Shown: positions 6,323 through 13,955 of the stretch, piece by piece
Numbering within the stretch: the first letter of the stretch is position 1
Layout of the letters: each line of letters starts with the position of its first letter
Assembly (NCBI RefSeq): GCF_003001815.1
Contig: NZ_PVMZ01000017.1
Coordinates: 186,001-250,000, forward strand
Reading direction: 5' to 3'
From: Actinoplanes italicus
Lineage (GTDB): Bacteria > Actinomycetota > Actinomycetes > Mycobacteriales > Micromonosporaceae
DNA: 64,000 nt
Made by a program: the position numbers and the translations under genes
The notes under the pieces: generated by a model
What the model saw: only the letters and a program-made list of their open reading frames with translations
What the model was told of the DNA's origin: nothing
Databases searched by the model: none

Positions 6323-9289
6323 ATGCATAGACGGCTGCTCCTACTCGTTGCGCTCGTCGCCGCGACGCTCGGCCTGCCACCGGCCGCGGCCGGCGCCGCC
6401 GACCCGCCGGTGTCGCAGGGCAAGCCGGCCACCGCCTCGTCGCAGGAGGTGTCCGGGCCCGGCTACAGCCCGGCCAACGCCTTCGACGGCAACCCGGGCA
6501 CCCGCTGGTCGAGCGCGTTCACCGACCCGCAGTGGATCCAGGTCGACCTCGGATCGTCGATCGCGATCAGCCAGATCGTCCTCACGTGGGAGGGCGCCTA
6601 CGGCAGGGCGTACGACCTCCAGATCTCGTCCGACGGCAATGCCTGGACCAACCTGAAGTCGGTGACCGGCGGCACCGGCGGCACCGAGACCCACAACGTC
6701 TCCGGCACCGGCCGCTACGTGCGGCTCAACGGAACCCAGCGCGGCACCGGCTACGGCTACTCGCTGTGGGAGTTCCAGGTGTTCGGCGGAGGCGGCACGG
6801 GGCCGGTCGACCCGGGCAACTTCACCCCCGTCTGGACCGACACCTTCGACGGCCCGGCCGGCACCAGCCCGAGCGCGTCGAACTGGTTGCTCAGGACCGG
6901 CACGCAGTACCCGGGCGGCGCCGCGAACTGGGGCACCGGCTCGGTCGAGACCGCCAGCAACAGCACCGCCAACGTGTCGCTCGACGGCGCCGGCAAGCTC
7001 AACATCCGGGCGATCCGCGACGGCGCCGGCAACTGGACCTCGGGCCGGATCGAGACCCAGCGCACCGACTTCAACCCGCAGCGCGGGGAGCAGCTCAAGT
7101 TCACCGCCGTGCTCAAGCAGCCGGACGTGGCGAACGGCCTCGGCTACTGGCCGGGCTTCCGGGCGACCGGCGCCGCGTACCGCGGGAACTTCAACAACTG
7201 GCCCGGCGTCGGCGAGACCGACATCATGACCAGCGTCAACGGCCGTGAGGAGATGTCGCAGACGCTGCACTGCGGCACCGCTCCCGGCGGGGTCTGCAAC
7301 GAGTACGACGGCCGGTCCTCGGGCCTGGCCACCTGCACCGGCTGCAAGAGCGGCTACCACGAGTACACCCAGATCATCGACCGCACGAAGACCGACGAGG
7401 AGATCCGCTTCTACCTCGACGGACGGCAGACCTGGGTGGTACGCCAGTCGCAGGTCGGCGTGGCCGCGTGGGAGGCGGCCGTGCACCACGGCTTCTACCT
7501 GCGCCTCGACCTGTCCGTCGGCGGCTCGCTGCCGAACGCCATCGCCGGAGTCACCACGCCGACCGCCGCCACCACGTCGGGCGGCACCCTGAGCGTCGAC
7601 TCGGTGACCGTGTCCAAGGCGACCGGCGCGACCGCCCCGGCGATGACCGACCCGCCGATCCCGGCCGGGCCGAGCGTCGTCAAGGTCACCGGTTCGCAGG
7701 GCAACTGGCAGCTGACCGTCAACGGTGCTCCGTGGCAGGTCAAGGGCATGACGTACGGCCCGCCGCAGGGCGCTGCCGACGGCTACATGCGCGACCTGAA
7801 GAACATGGGCGTCAACACGATCCGCATCTGGGGACCGGACGCCGCCACGCCGTCGCTGCTGGACACCGCGTCCCGGCACGGCATCAAGGTGATCGTCGGG
7901 CTGTGGCTCAACCACGGCGCCGACTACGTCGGCGACACGGCGTACAAGACCGCGGTGAAGGCCGAGATCGTCGCCAAGGTCAACGAGCTCAAGGGCCGCT
8001 CCGGCGTGCTGCTCTGGGACGTCGGCAACGAGGTCATCCTGGAGATGCAGAACTACGGGCTGGCCGCCGACGTGGTCGAGGCCCGGCGGGTGGCGTACGC
8101 CAAGTTCGTCAACGAGGTCGCCGAGGCCATCCACGCGGCCGACCCGAACCACCCGGTCACCTCGACCGACGCGTACACCCACGCCTGGACCTACTACCGC
8201 CCGCACTCGCCCGCTCTCGACCTGCTGGCGGTCAACTCCTACGGCGCCATCGACACGGTCAAGCGGGACTGGATCGCCGGCGGTTACACGAAGCCGTACA
8301 TCCTCACCGAGGGTGGCCCGGCGGGGGAGTGGGAGGTGCCGGGCGACGTCAACGGGGTGCCGACCGAGCCCACCGACCTGCAGAAGAAGGCCGGGTACAC
8401 GTACAGCTGGAACGCGATCAAGGGGCACCCGGGCGTGGCGCTCGGCGCGACCGAGTTCCACTACGGACTCGAGAACGACTTCGGTGGCGTGTGGCTGAAC
8501 ACCACGACCGGCGGGTGGCGGCGGCTCGGCTACCACGCGATGCGGGAGGCCTACACCGGGCAGGTCGCGGCGAACACCCCGCCGGAGATCACCGCCATGA
8601 CGGTCGGCAACCAGACGTCGGTCCCGGCGGGTGGCACGTTCACGGTCAGCACCACGGCGACCGACCCGCAGGGTGACCTGATCCGCTACCACATCATGGC
8701 CAGCGACAAGCACATCACGGCCAACCGGGGGCTGCGTCACCTCGACTTCACCCATAACGGCAACGGCAATTTCACCGTACGGGCACCCGACGCGCTCGGC
8801 GTCTGGAAGGTCTACGTCTACGCGTACGACGGTCACGGCAACGTGGGAATCGAGCAACGCTCGTTCAAGGTCGTCCCGCCGCCCGCACCGGGCACCGACC
8901 TGTCACGGGGCAGGCCGGCCACCGCGTCGAGCTACCAGCCGACCGGCACGAACGGGCCGCAGCTGCCGTCGTACGCGTTCGACGGCGACTACGGCACCCG
9001 CTGGGCCAGCGAATGGGTCGACACCGCCTGGCTGCAGGTGGACCTCGGCTCGGTGCAGTCGTTCAACCGGGTCCGCCTCGCATGGGAGGCCGCCTACGCG
9101 AAGGGCTACACCGTGCAGGCGTCCGACGACGGCAACAACTGGCGGACCGTCAACACCACGACGGCGGGTGACGGCGGGTTCGACGACCTGACCGTCTCCG
9201 GGTCGGGCCGGTACGTCCGGGTGAACGCCACGAGCCGCGCGACGGCGTGGGGTTACTCGCTCTGGGAGTTCGGCGTCTACCGGGCCTGA
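6323..9289 (+). CDS. Secreted multidomain glycoside hydrolase: CBM32 - GH16-like - GH-A TIM barrel - Ig-like - CBM32
   Basis: A 988-aa protein starting MHRRLLLLVALVAAT (signal peptide). Domains in order: CBM32 (about 30-155); a concanavalin-fold GH16-like domain (about 163-435) with GETDIMTSVNG; a clan GH-A TIM barrel (about 455-745, resembling GH2/GH5/GH72-type enzymes) with WDVGNEV (E570, acid/base) and ILTEGG (E663, nucleophile); an Ig/cadherin-like module (TDPQGDLIRY, about 755-855); and a second CBM32 (about 860-988). In the GH16 motif ExDxxE the last Glu is Thr303, so that domain may be inactive or binding only. Likely acts outside the cell on a beta-glucan-like polymer. Controlled by the promoter/operator at 6208-6288. 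Confidence 0.88.
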   Translation: MHRRLLLLVALVAATLGLPPAAAGAADPPVSQGKPATASSQEVSGPGYSPANAFDGNPGTRWSSAFTDPQWIQVDLGSSIAISQIVLTWEGAYGRAYDLQISSDGNAWTNLKSVTGGTGGTETHNVSGTGRYVRLNGTQRGTGYGYSLWEFQVFGGGGTGPVDPGNFTPVWTDTFDGPAGTSPSASNWLLRTGTQYPGGAANWGTGSVETASNSTANVSLDGAGKLNIRAIRDGAGNWTSGRIETQRTDFNPQRGEQLKFTAVLKQPDVANGLGYWPGFRATGAAYRGNFNNWPGVGETDIMTSVNGREEMSQTLHCGTAPGGVCNEYDGRSSGLATCTGCKSGYHEYTQIIDRTKTDEEIRFYLDGRQTWVVRQSQVGVAAWEAAVHHGFYLRLDLSVGGSLPNAIAGVTTPTAATTSGGTLSVDSVTVSKATGATAPAMTDPPIPAGPSVVKVTGSQGNWQLTVNGAPWQVKGMTYGPPQGAADGYMRDLKNMGVNTIRIWGPDAATPSLLDTASRHGIKVIVGLWLNHGADYVGDTAYKTAVKAEIVAKVNELKGRSGVLLWDVGNEVILEMQNYGLAADVVEARRVAYAKFVNEVAEAIHAADPNHPVTSTDAYTHAWTYYRPHSPALDLLAVNSYGAIDTVKRDWIAGGYTKPYILTEGGPAGEWEVPGDVNGVPTEPTDLQKKAGYTYSWNAIKGHPGVALGATEFHYGLENDFGGVWLNTTTGGWRRLGYHAMREAYTGQVAANTPPEITAMTVGNQTSVPAGGTFTVSTTATDPQGDLIRYHIMASDKHITANRGLRHLDFTHNGNGNFTVRAPDALGVWKVYVYAYDGHGNVGIEQRSFKVVPPPAPGTDLSRGRPATASSYQPTGTNGPQLPSYAFDGDYGTRWASEWVDTAWLQVDLGSVQSFNRVRLAWEAAYAKGYTVQASDDGNNWRTVNTTTAGDGGFDDLTVSGSGRYVRVNATSRATAWGYSLWEFGVYRA

Positions 9290-9307
9290 GGTTCCGGAAC
9301 TTCACGG

Positions 9308-9322
9308 CGCTCCGCCGGAGCG
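9308..9322 (+). terminator. Short GC hairpin after the glycosidase gene
   Basis: CGCTCC-GCC-GGAGCG forms a 6-bp stem about 19 nt after the stop. There is no U-tract. A TTCCGGAA palindrome (GTTCCGGAAC, 9291-9300) lies between the stop codon and the hairpin. Confidence 0.35.
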
Positions 9323-9361
9323 TCGGCCCACTGAGCTGGGTCGATGCCTCTGGCGGGCGCC

Positions 9362-9444
9362 GTGAAAGCGCTTCATCGAGGTTTCCGGAGCATTGACAGC
9401 TCTTTACGGCCCGTTCACAGTGGCGGTCAATAGAGCGCTTTCAC
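9362..9444 (+). promoter_or_regulatory. Promoter bracketed by two inverted GTGAAAGCGCT sites
   Basis: GTGAAAGCGCT is at 9362-9372 and its exact reverse complement AGCGCTTTCAC at 9434-9444. Between them lie a TTTCCGGAG half palindrome (9382-9390), -35 TTGACA (9393-9398) and a weak -10 CACAGT (9416-9421). The AAGCGCTT core is typical of LacI-family operators. Flanking sites would suit repression by looping. The sequence differs from the 4201/6276 operator, so the second LacI (10753) is the likelier binder. Confidence 0.55.
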
Positions 9445-9473
9445 AGCCTCGTTCCCCCCTAGGAGTCCCCGCC

Positions 9474-10739
9474 ATGAGACGACGCCTGTTACCCGTCGCC
9501 GCCGTCGGCGTCCTGCTCGCCGCCTACGTGGTCGCCACCGCCGGCTCGGCCAGCGCCGCCGACACCCTGCTGTCGCAGGGCCGGACCGCCACCGCCTCCT
9601 CCTCCGAGTCGGCCGCCTTCCCCGCCGCGAACGCCGTCGACGGCAACGCCGGAACCCGCTGGTCCAGCGCGTTCAGTGACCCGCAATGGCTGCAGGTCGA
9701 CCTCGGCGCCAGTGCCACGATCACCTCGGTCGTGCTGGACTGGGAGGCCGCGTACGCCCGCTCCTTCTCGGTCCGGACCTCGGCCAACGGATCGAGCTGG
9801 ACCACCGTCCACAGCACCACGACCGGCACCGGAGGGCGGCAGGCGATCAACGTCACCGGCACCGGCCGGTACGTGCGCCTCGAGACCACGGCCCGGGCCA
9901 CCCAGTGGGGCGTGTCGCTGAAGGAGTTCCAGGTCTTCGGCAGCGGCGGCGGCGCCACCACGCCGACCATCCCGCCCGGCGCGGTGCGGGTCGCCGAGTT
10001 CCTGGCCGACTGCCCGTTCAGCCACCGGCTGCCGGACGACCCGATCATCTTCCCGGGCCTGCCGGGCGCCTCGCACATGCACAGCTTCTTCGGGGCCACC
10101 AACACCAACGCCCACAGCACGGTCGACACGCTGCTCAACGCGAACAGCAACTGCAACCCGTCGATCGACAAGTCGTCGTACTGGATCCCGACCCTCTACC
10201 AGGACAACAACCCGGTCGAGCCGGTCACGGGCATCTTCTACTACCTCGGTGAGGGCGTCCGCGACGACCTGATCGCCCAGACCCAGCCGCTCCCGCTGGG
10301 CCTGCGCATCGTGGCCGGCAACGCCAAGGCCACCGGCCCGGCCGACAACACCATCAGCCGCTGGTCCTGCCTGCACGCCGGTCACGTCGGTTCGTCGTCC
10401 GACTTCGTCAACTGCCCGTCCGGCACCATGCTGGAGTCGTACCTCGACTTCCCGCATTGCTGGAACGGCCGCGACCTGGACTCCACCGATCACAAGAGCC
10501 ACATGGCGTACCCGGTCGGCAACGCCTGCCCGGCCAGCCACCCGGTCGTGGTGCCCAAGCTGCGGCAGGTCATGCGCTACCCGGTCAGCGGCGACCCGGC
10601 CCGGCTGAGGCTCGCGTCCGGCGGCGGATACACGATGCACGGCGACTTCTTCAACGCCTGGCCGGTCGAGGAGATGGCCCGCCGGGTGAACGACTGCATC
10701 CGACCGATCATCAAGTGCGGGACCGACGGGCGTCCCTGA
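9474..10739 (+). CDS. Secreted CBM32 + DUF1996 protein (second copy)
   Basis: A 421-aa paralogue of the 4249 protein. It has a signal peptide (MRRRLLPVAAVGVLLAAYVV ... ASA-AD), CBM32 (about 28-150; FPAANAVDGNAGTRWSSAF, WLQVDLGA, WGVSLKEFQVFG), a short linker and DUF1996 (about 165-418; LADCPFSHRLPDDPIIFPGL, GASHMHSFFG, HCWNGRDLDSTDHKSHMAYP). The start ATG has AGGAG at 9461-9465. It lies 13 bp upstream of the second lacI-type gene and is likely co-transcribed with it. No catalytic residues can be assigned because DUF1996 has no known mechanism. Confidence 0.9.
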   Translation: MRRRLLPVAAVGVLLAAYVVATAGSASAADTLLSQGRTATASSSESAAFPAANAVDGNAGTRWSSAFSDPQWLQVDLGASATITSVVLDWEAAYARSFSVRTSANGSSWTTVHSTTTGTGGRQAINVTGTGRYVRLETTARATQWGVSLKEFQVFGSGGGATTPTIPPGAVRVAEFLADCPFSHRLPDDPIIFPGLPGASHMHSFFGATNTNAHSTVDTLLNANSNCNPSIDKSSYWIPTLYQDNNPVEPVTGIFYYLGEGVRDDLIAQTQPLPLGLRIVAGNAKATGPADNTISRWSCLHAGHVGSSSDFVNCPSGTMLESYLDFPHCWNGRDLDSTDHKSHMAYPVGNACPASHPVVVPKLRQVMRYPVSGDPARLRLASGGGYTMHGDFFNAWPVEEMARRVNDCIRPIIKCGTDGRP

Positions 10740-10752
10740 TAGAACAGGGGCC

Positions 10753-11787
10753 ATGAGTACGAAACCCGGCCGTGGCGGCCACCATCCCACGATGGATCAG
10801 GTGGCGGCCGCGGCCGGCGTCTCCCGGGCCACGGTGTCGCGGGTGATCAACAACGCGGCGTCGGTGGCGCCCGGCATCCGCGACGCCGTCCAGAGGGCGA
10901 TCACGCAGACGGGGTACGTCCCGAACGTCGCCGCCCGCAGCCTGGTGACCCGCCGGTCCGACTCGGTAGCACTGGTGATCAGTGAACCCGACCGGCCCGA
11001 CGACCACTCCTTCCTGAACCGGATCTTCACCGACCCGTACTTCGGCCGGGTGACCGCGGGCGCCACCGCGGCCCTGCGCCCGCACGACGTGCACCTCGTG
11101 GTCGTGCCGACCGACGCGTCCGACCATCACCAGGTGATCCGCTACCTGCGTCAGGGGCACGTCGACGGGGTGCTGCTGATCAGCAGCGACGAGTGCGACC
11201 CGATGCCCGGCCAGGTCCACGCGCTGGGCATCCCGGCGGTGCTGTCGTCCCGCCCGGCCAGCCCGCTGCCGGTCAGCTACGTCGATGTCGAGCAGCGGGC
11301 CGGCGCGCGGCTGGCCGCCGGACACCTGCTCGCCCGCGGCTGCCGGCACCTCGCCACGATCAACGGCCCGCTCGACATCCCGGCCGCCGCCGAGCGCCTG
11401 GACGGTTTCCGGGCCGCCGCCGGGCAGGCCGTGCCCGCCGAGGCCGGCGACTTCACCCGGGCCGGCGGCGAGGCCGCGGCCCACCGGCTGCTCGACGCCC
11501 ACCCCGACGTCGACGGGCTCTTCGTGGCCAGTGACCTGATGGCCGAGGGCGCGTTGCGGGCGATCCAGGACCGCGGCCGCCGGGTTCCCGATGACGTGGC
11601 GGTCGTCGGTTTCGACGACAGCAGCGCCGCGCTGGAGTGCCGGCCGCTGCTCACGACGGTCCGGCAGCCGGTCGAGGAGATGGCAGGCGAGATGGCCGAG
11701 CTGCTGATCGCCCACATCGACACACCCGGCCGGTCACCGCGGTCGGTGATCTTCCAGCCGACCCTGGTCATCCGCGACTCGGCCTGA
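10753..11787 (+). CDS. LacI-family transcriptional repressor (second copy)
   Basis: A 344-aa LacI regulator with HTH TMDQVAAAAGVSRATVSRVI, then NAASVAPGIRDAV and the ligand domain ending VAVVGFDDSSAALECRPLL. It follows the CBM32-DUF1996 gene by 13 bp, with AGGGG before the ATG, so it is probably in the same transcript and autoregulated through the GTGAAAGCGCT sites at 9362 and 9434. It shares long segments with the 3051-4082 protein (RSLVTRRSD, DPYFGRV), suggesting duplication of a regulator/target pair. Confidence 0.9.
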   Translation: MSTKPGRGGHHPTMDQVAAAAGVSRATVSRVINNAASVAPGIRDAVQRAITQTGYVPNVAARSLVTRRSDSVALVISEPDRPDDHSFLNRIFTDPYFGRVTAGATAALRPHDVHLVVVPTDASDHHQVIRYLRQGHVDGVLLISSDECDPMPGQVHALGIPAVLSSRPASPLPVSYVDVEQRAGARLAAGHLLARGCRHLATINGPLDIPAAAERLDGFRAAAGQAVPAEAGDFTRAGGEAAAHRLLDAHPDVDGLFVASDLMAEGALRAIQDRGRRVPDDVAVVGFDDSSAALECRPLLTTVRQPVEEMAGEMAELLIAHIDTPGRSPRSVIFQPTLVIRDSA

Positions 11788-11806
11788 GACGGCGGGCCGT
11801 GCGAGG

Positions 11807-13015
11807 GTGGGAGACGTGAGTCTCGACGTCAAAGCCCTGCGTGCCCACTTTCCCTCCCTCGACTCCGGCCTCGCCTTCTTCGACGGGCCCGGCGGAACCC
11901 AGACACCCCGGCCGGTCGCCGAGGCGATCGTCGCGACCATGACCGGGCCGCTGTCCAACCGGGGCGCGGTCAGCATGTCCGAGCTCAACGCCGAACGCAC
12001 CGTGGCCGAGTTCCGGGCCGCCTACGCCGACCTGCTCGGGGTGCCGGCCGGTGGGATCGTGCACGGGCGCAGTGCCACCCAGCTCACCTACGACTTCTCC
12101 CGCGCCCTTGCCAAGACCTGGCAGCCGGGCGACGAGGTCGTGGTGAGCCGGCTCGACCACGACAGCAACGTGCGGCCCTGGATCCAGGCCGCCGAGCGGG
12201 CCGGCGTCACGGTCCGGTGGATCGACTTCGACACCACGACCGGAGAGATCGACCTGGAGTCGTACGAACGCGCGCTGTCGCCGCGGACCCGTCTGGTCGC
12301 GGTCACGGCCGCCTCCAACGTGCTCGGCACCGTGCCGCCGCTGCGACGGATCGCCGACCTCGCCCATGCGGTGGGTGCGCTGCTCTACGTGGACGGGGTG
12401 CACTACGCCGCGCACCGGCTGGTGGACGTGCCGGCGCTCGGCGCGGACCTGTTCGTGTGCTCGCCGTACAAGTTCCTCGGCCCGCACTGCGGTGTGCTCG
12501 CCGCCTCGCCGGAGCTGCTCGAGACGATCCGGCCGGACAAGCTGGTGCCGTCGACCGACGCGGTGCCGGAGCGGTTCGAGTTCGGCACGCTGCCCTACGA
12601 GATGCTGGCCGGGGCGACCGCGGCCGTCGACTTCCTGGCAGCGCTCGACCGGGACGCGACCGGCCCCCGGCGGGAGCGGCTCGCGCGGTCGTTCGAAGCG
12701 CTGCACGGGCACGAGGCGGTGTTGCGGGAGCGTGCCGAGGCCGGTCTGCGGGAGCTGGGTGACGTCGTCACGCTGTATTCGCGCGCGTCCGACCGTACGC
12801 CCACGTTGTTGATGGATTTCGCCGGCCGGGACGTCCGGGCCGCGCAGAAGCATCTCGCCGGCCGGGACGTCCTGGCCCCCGCCGGTTCCTTCTACGCCTA
12901 CGAGCCGTTCGTGGCGCTGAAGCGGGACGCGGCGTTGCGGGTCGGCCTGGCTCCTTACAACACCGTCGAGGAGATCGACCGGCTGCTGGCCGGTCTCACC
13001 GGCTTCCTGCGATGA
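11807..13015 (+). CDS. Class V aminotransferase, cysteine desulfurase-like
   Basis: A 402-aa PLP enzyme of the cysteine desulfurase-like subfamily. Visible features: N-terminal FFDGPGGTQTPRPV, the cofactor phosphate region HGRSATQLTYDF, SRLDHDSNVRPW, the Asp that contacts the pyridine (YVDGVHYAAHR), and the Schiff-base Lys in CSPYKFLGPHCG. The usual reaction would be sulfur or amino-group transfer from an L-amino acid, but the substrate in this subfamily is unsettled. Start is GTG 11807, or GTG 11816, which begins VSLDVKALRAHFP. It follows the LacI gene by 19 bp on the same strand but does not look functionally linked. Confidence 0.85.
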   Translation: MGDVSLDVKALRAHFPSLDSGLAFFDGPGGTQTPRPVAEAIVATMTGPLSNRGAVSMSELNAERTVAEFRAAYADLLGVPAGGIVHGRSATQLTYDFSRALAKTWQPGDEVVVSRLDHDSNVRPWIQAAERAGVTVRWIDFDTTTGEIDLESYERALSPRTRLVAVTAASNVLGTVPPLRRIADLAHAVGALLYVDGVHYAAHRLVDVPALGADLFVCSPYKFLGPHCGVLAASPELLETIRPDKLVPSTDAVPERFEFGTLPYEMLAGATAAVDFLAALDRDATGPRRERLARSFEALHGHEAVLRERAEAGLRELGDVVTLYSRASDRTPTLLMDFAGRDVRAAQKHLAGRDVLAPAGSFYAYEPFVALKRDAALRVGLAPYNTVEEIDRLLAGLTGFLR

Positions 13016-13095
13016 GGGTACGGCCTGCTTCCCGACCGCCCTGCCCGCCGGCGGCTTCCACCCGCACCTGCCGTGACCGGCAGCACCTCACCTGG

Positions 13096-13252
13096 TGATC
13101 TGTGCCCGCTGGTGTGCCGCTGTTGTCCACGCGGGCTTGTGGGAGCTCCCCCGGGAGAGGGAGGCGGTTCCCCCACGGCGGGGATCAATCGGCGCCGAAG
13201 TCCGGCGAGTCTGTTCCCGTAGCCGCCACCCGGCCGGGTGGCGCTGACGGGA
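13096..13252 (+). ncRNA. Structured 5' leader, possible riboswitch
   Basis: The 245 bp between 13016 and 13260 hold no gene but have dense pairing potential: GGGAGCTCCC (13141-13150), TCCCC...GGGGA (around 13169-13185), CGGCGCCG, and a perfect GCCACCCGG/CCGGGTGGC hairpin just before the ribosome-binding site. The stretches ATCGGCGCCGA and CCGTAGCCGCC recall, from memory, actinobacterial c-di-AMP (ydaO/yuaA) leaders that precede secreted proteins. I could not test this. Structure is seen; identity is a guess. Confidence 0.35.
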
Positions 13253-13260
13253 GGACGACG

Positions 13261-13860
13261 ATGAGGAACACCGCTCGATGGGCCGCAGCGGCTGCCACGA
13301 TGCTGACGATCGGAGCCGCGGCGGCACCGGCGAACGCGGGTGACCGGCTGGCCCGGGTGACCGGCTCGGCCGAGTTCACCCTGACGTTCTCGCCCGACAA
13401 CGACGTCCGCAAGTTCACCTTCGACGTGCGGGCCGCGCCCTTCACCCGGCCGTTCCCGGCCCGTCCGCAGGGCAACCCGATGGACGCCACCGGAACCGTG
13501 TGGGTCTCCCACCACGTCCCCGACGCGAACATCACCGTGACGTTCGAGGCCGCCGTCGACTGCATGATCACCACGCCCGGGTTCGCCGGCATCACCGCGA
13601 TCGTCACGCGGGCCGACGACCTGGCCGCGCACATGGTCGGCACCCGGGTCGGCTTCAGCGTGCAGGACGGCGGCCGGGGCGGTCGCGGCGACCGGGTCGG
13701 TTACACCTGGTCGACGAGTGCCACCCAGGACGAGAACGGCGACTGGGTCGAGTCGAAGGTCGGCACCTGCATGGTCCTGGCCCCGTTCGGTCCCGTCACC
13801 AAGGGCGATGTCACCGTCCGTCACGCCGAGCTCAGGCCGGACCCGCAGCCGCCGGCCTGA
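13261..13860 (+). CDS. Secreted protein of unknown function
   Basis: A 199-aa protein with a clear signal peptide (RNTARWAAAAATMLTIGAAA, cleavage near ANA-GD). The mature part begins with a TGSAEFTLTFSPDNDVRKFTFD beta-strand-rich stretch and contains two cysteines (VDCMITTP and GTCMVLAP) that could form a disulfide. No known catalytic motif is visible. GGGAGG lies 7-12 nt before the ATG. The gene is preceded by a long structured leader (13096-13252) and followed by a strong hairpin, so it is a single-gene transcript. Confidence 0.7.
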   Translation: MRNTARWAAAAATMLTIGAAAAPANAGDRLARVTGSAEFTLTFSPDNDVRKFTFDVRAAPFTRPFPARPQGNPMDATGTVWVSHHVPDANITVTFEAAVDCMITTPGFAGITAIVTRADDLAAHMVGTRVGFSVQDGGRGGRGDRVGYTWSTSATQDENGDWVESKVGTCMVLAPFGPVTKGDVTVRHAELRPDPQPPA

Positions 13861-13868
13861 CCCGGACC

Positions 13869-13904
13869 GGGAGGGGGCCGCTGCACGGGGAGCGGCCCCC
13901 TCCC
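13869..13904 (+). terminator. Strong intrinsic-type terminator
   Basis: GGGAGGGGGCCGCT (13869-13882) pairs perfectly over 14 bp with AGCGGCCCCCTCCC (13891-13904), with an 8-nt loop. It lies 8 nt after the stop of the secreted-protein gene and before the end of the convergent ribosomal protection gene. Confidence 0.8.
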
Positions 13905-13955
13905 TCGTCAGTCGAGGATCGAGATCTCGAAACGGCATCGACACCCGTGAGATCC

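Noticed and set aside
6341..8857. An 838-codon minus-strand frame opposite the glycosidase
   Set aside because: Composition is repetitive Val/Arg/Gly/Asp and no domain is visible. The plus-strand frame has clear CBM, GH and signal-peptide features.
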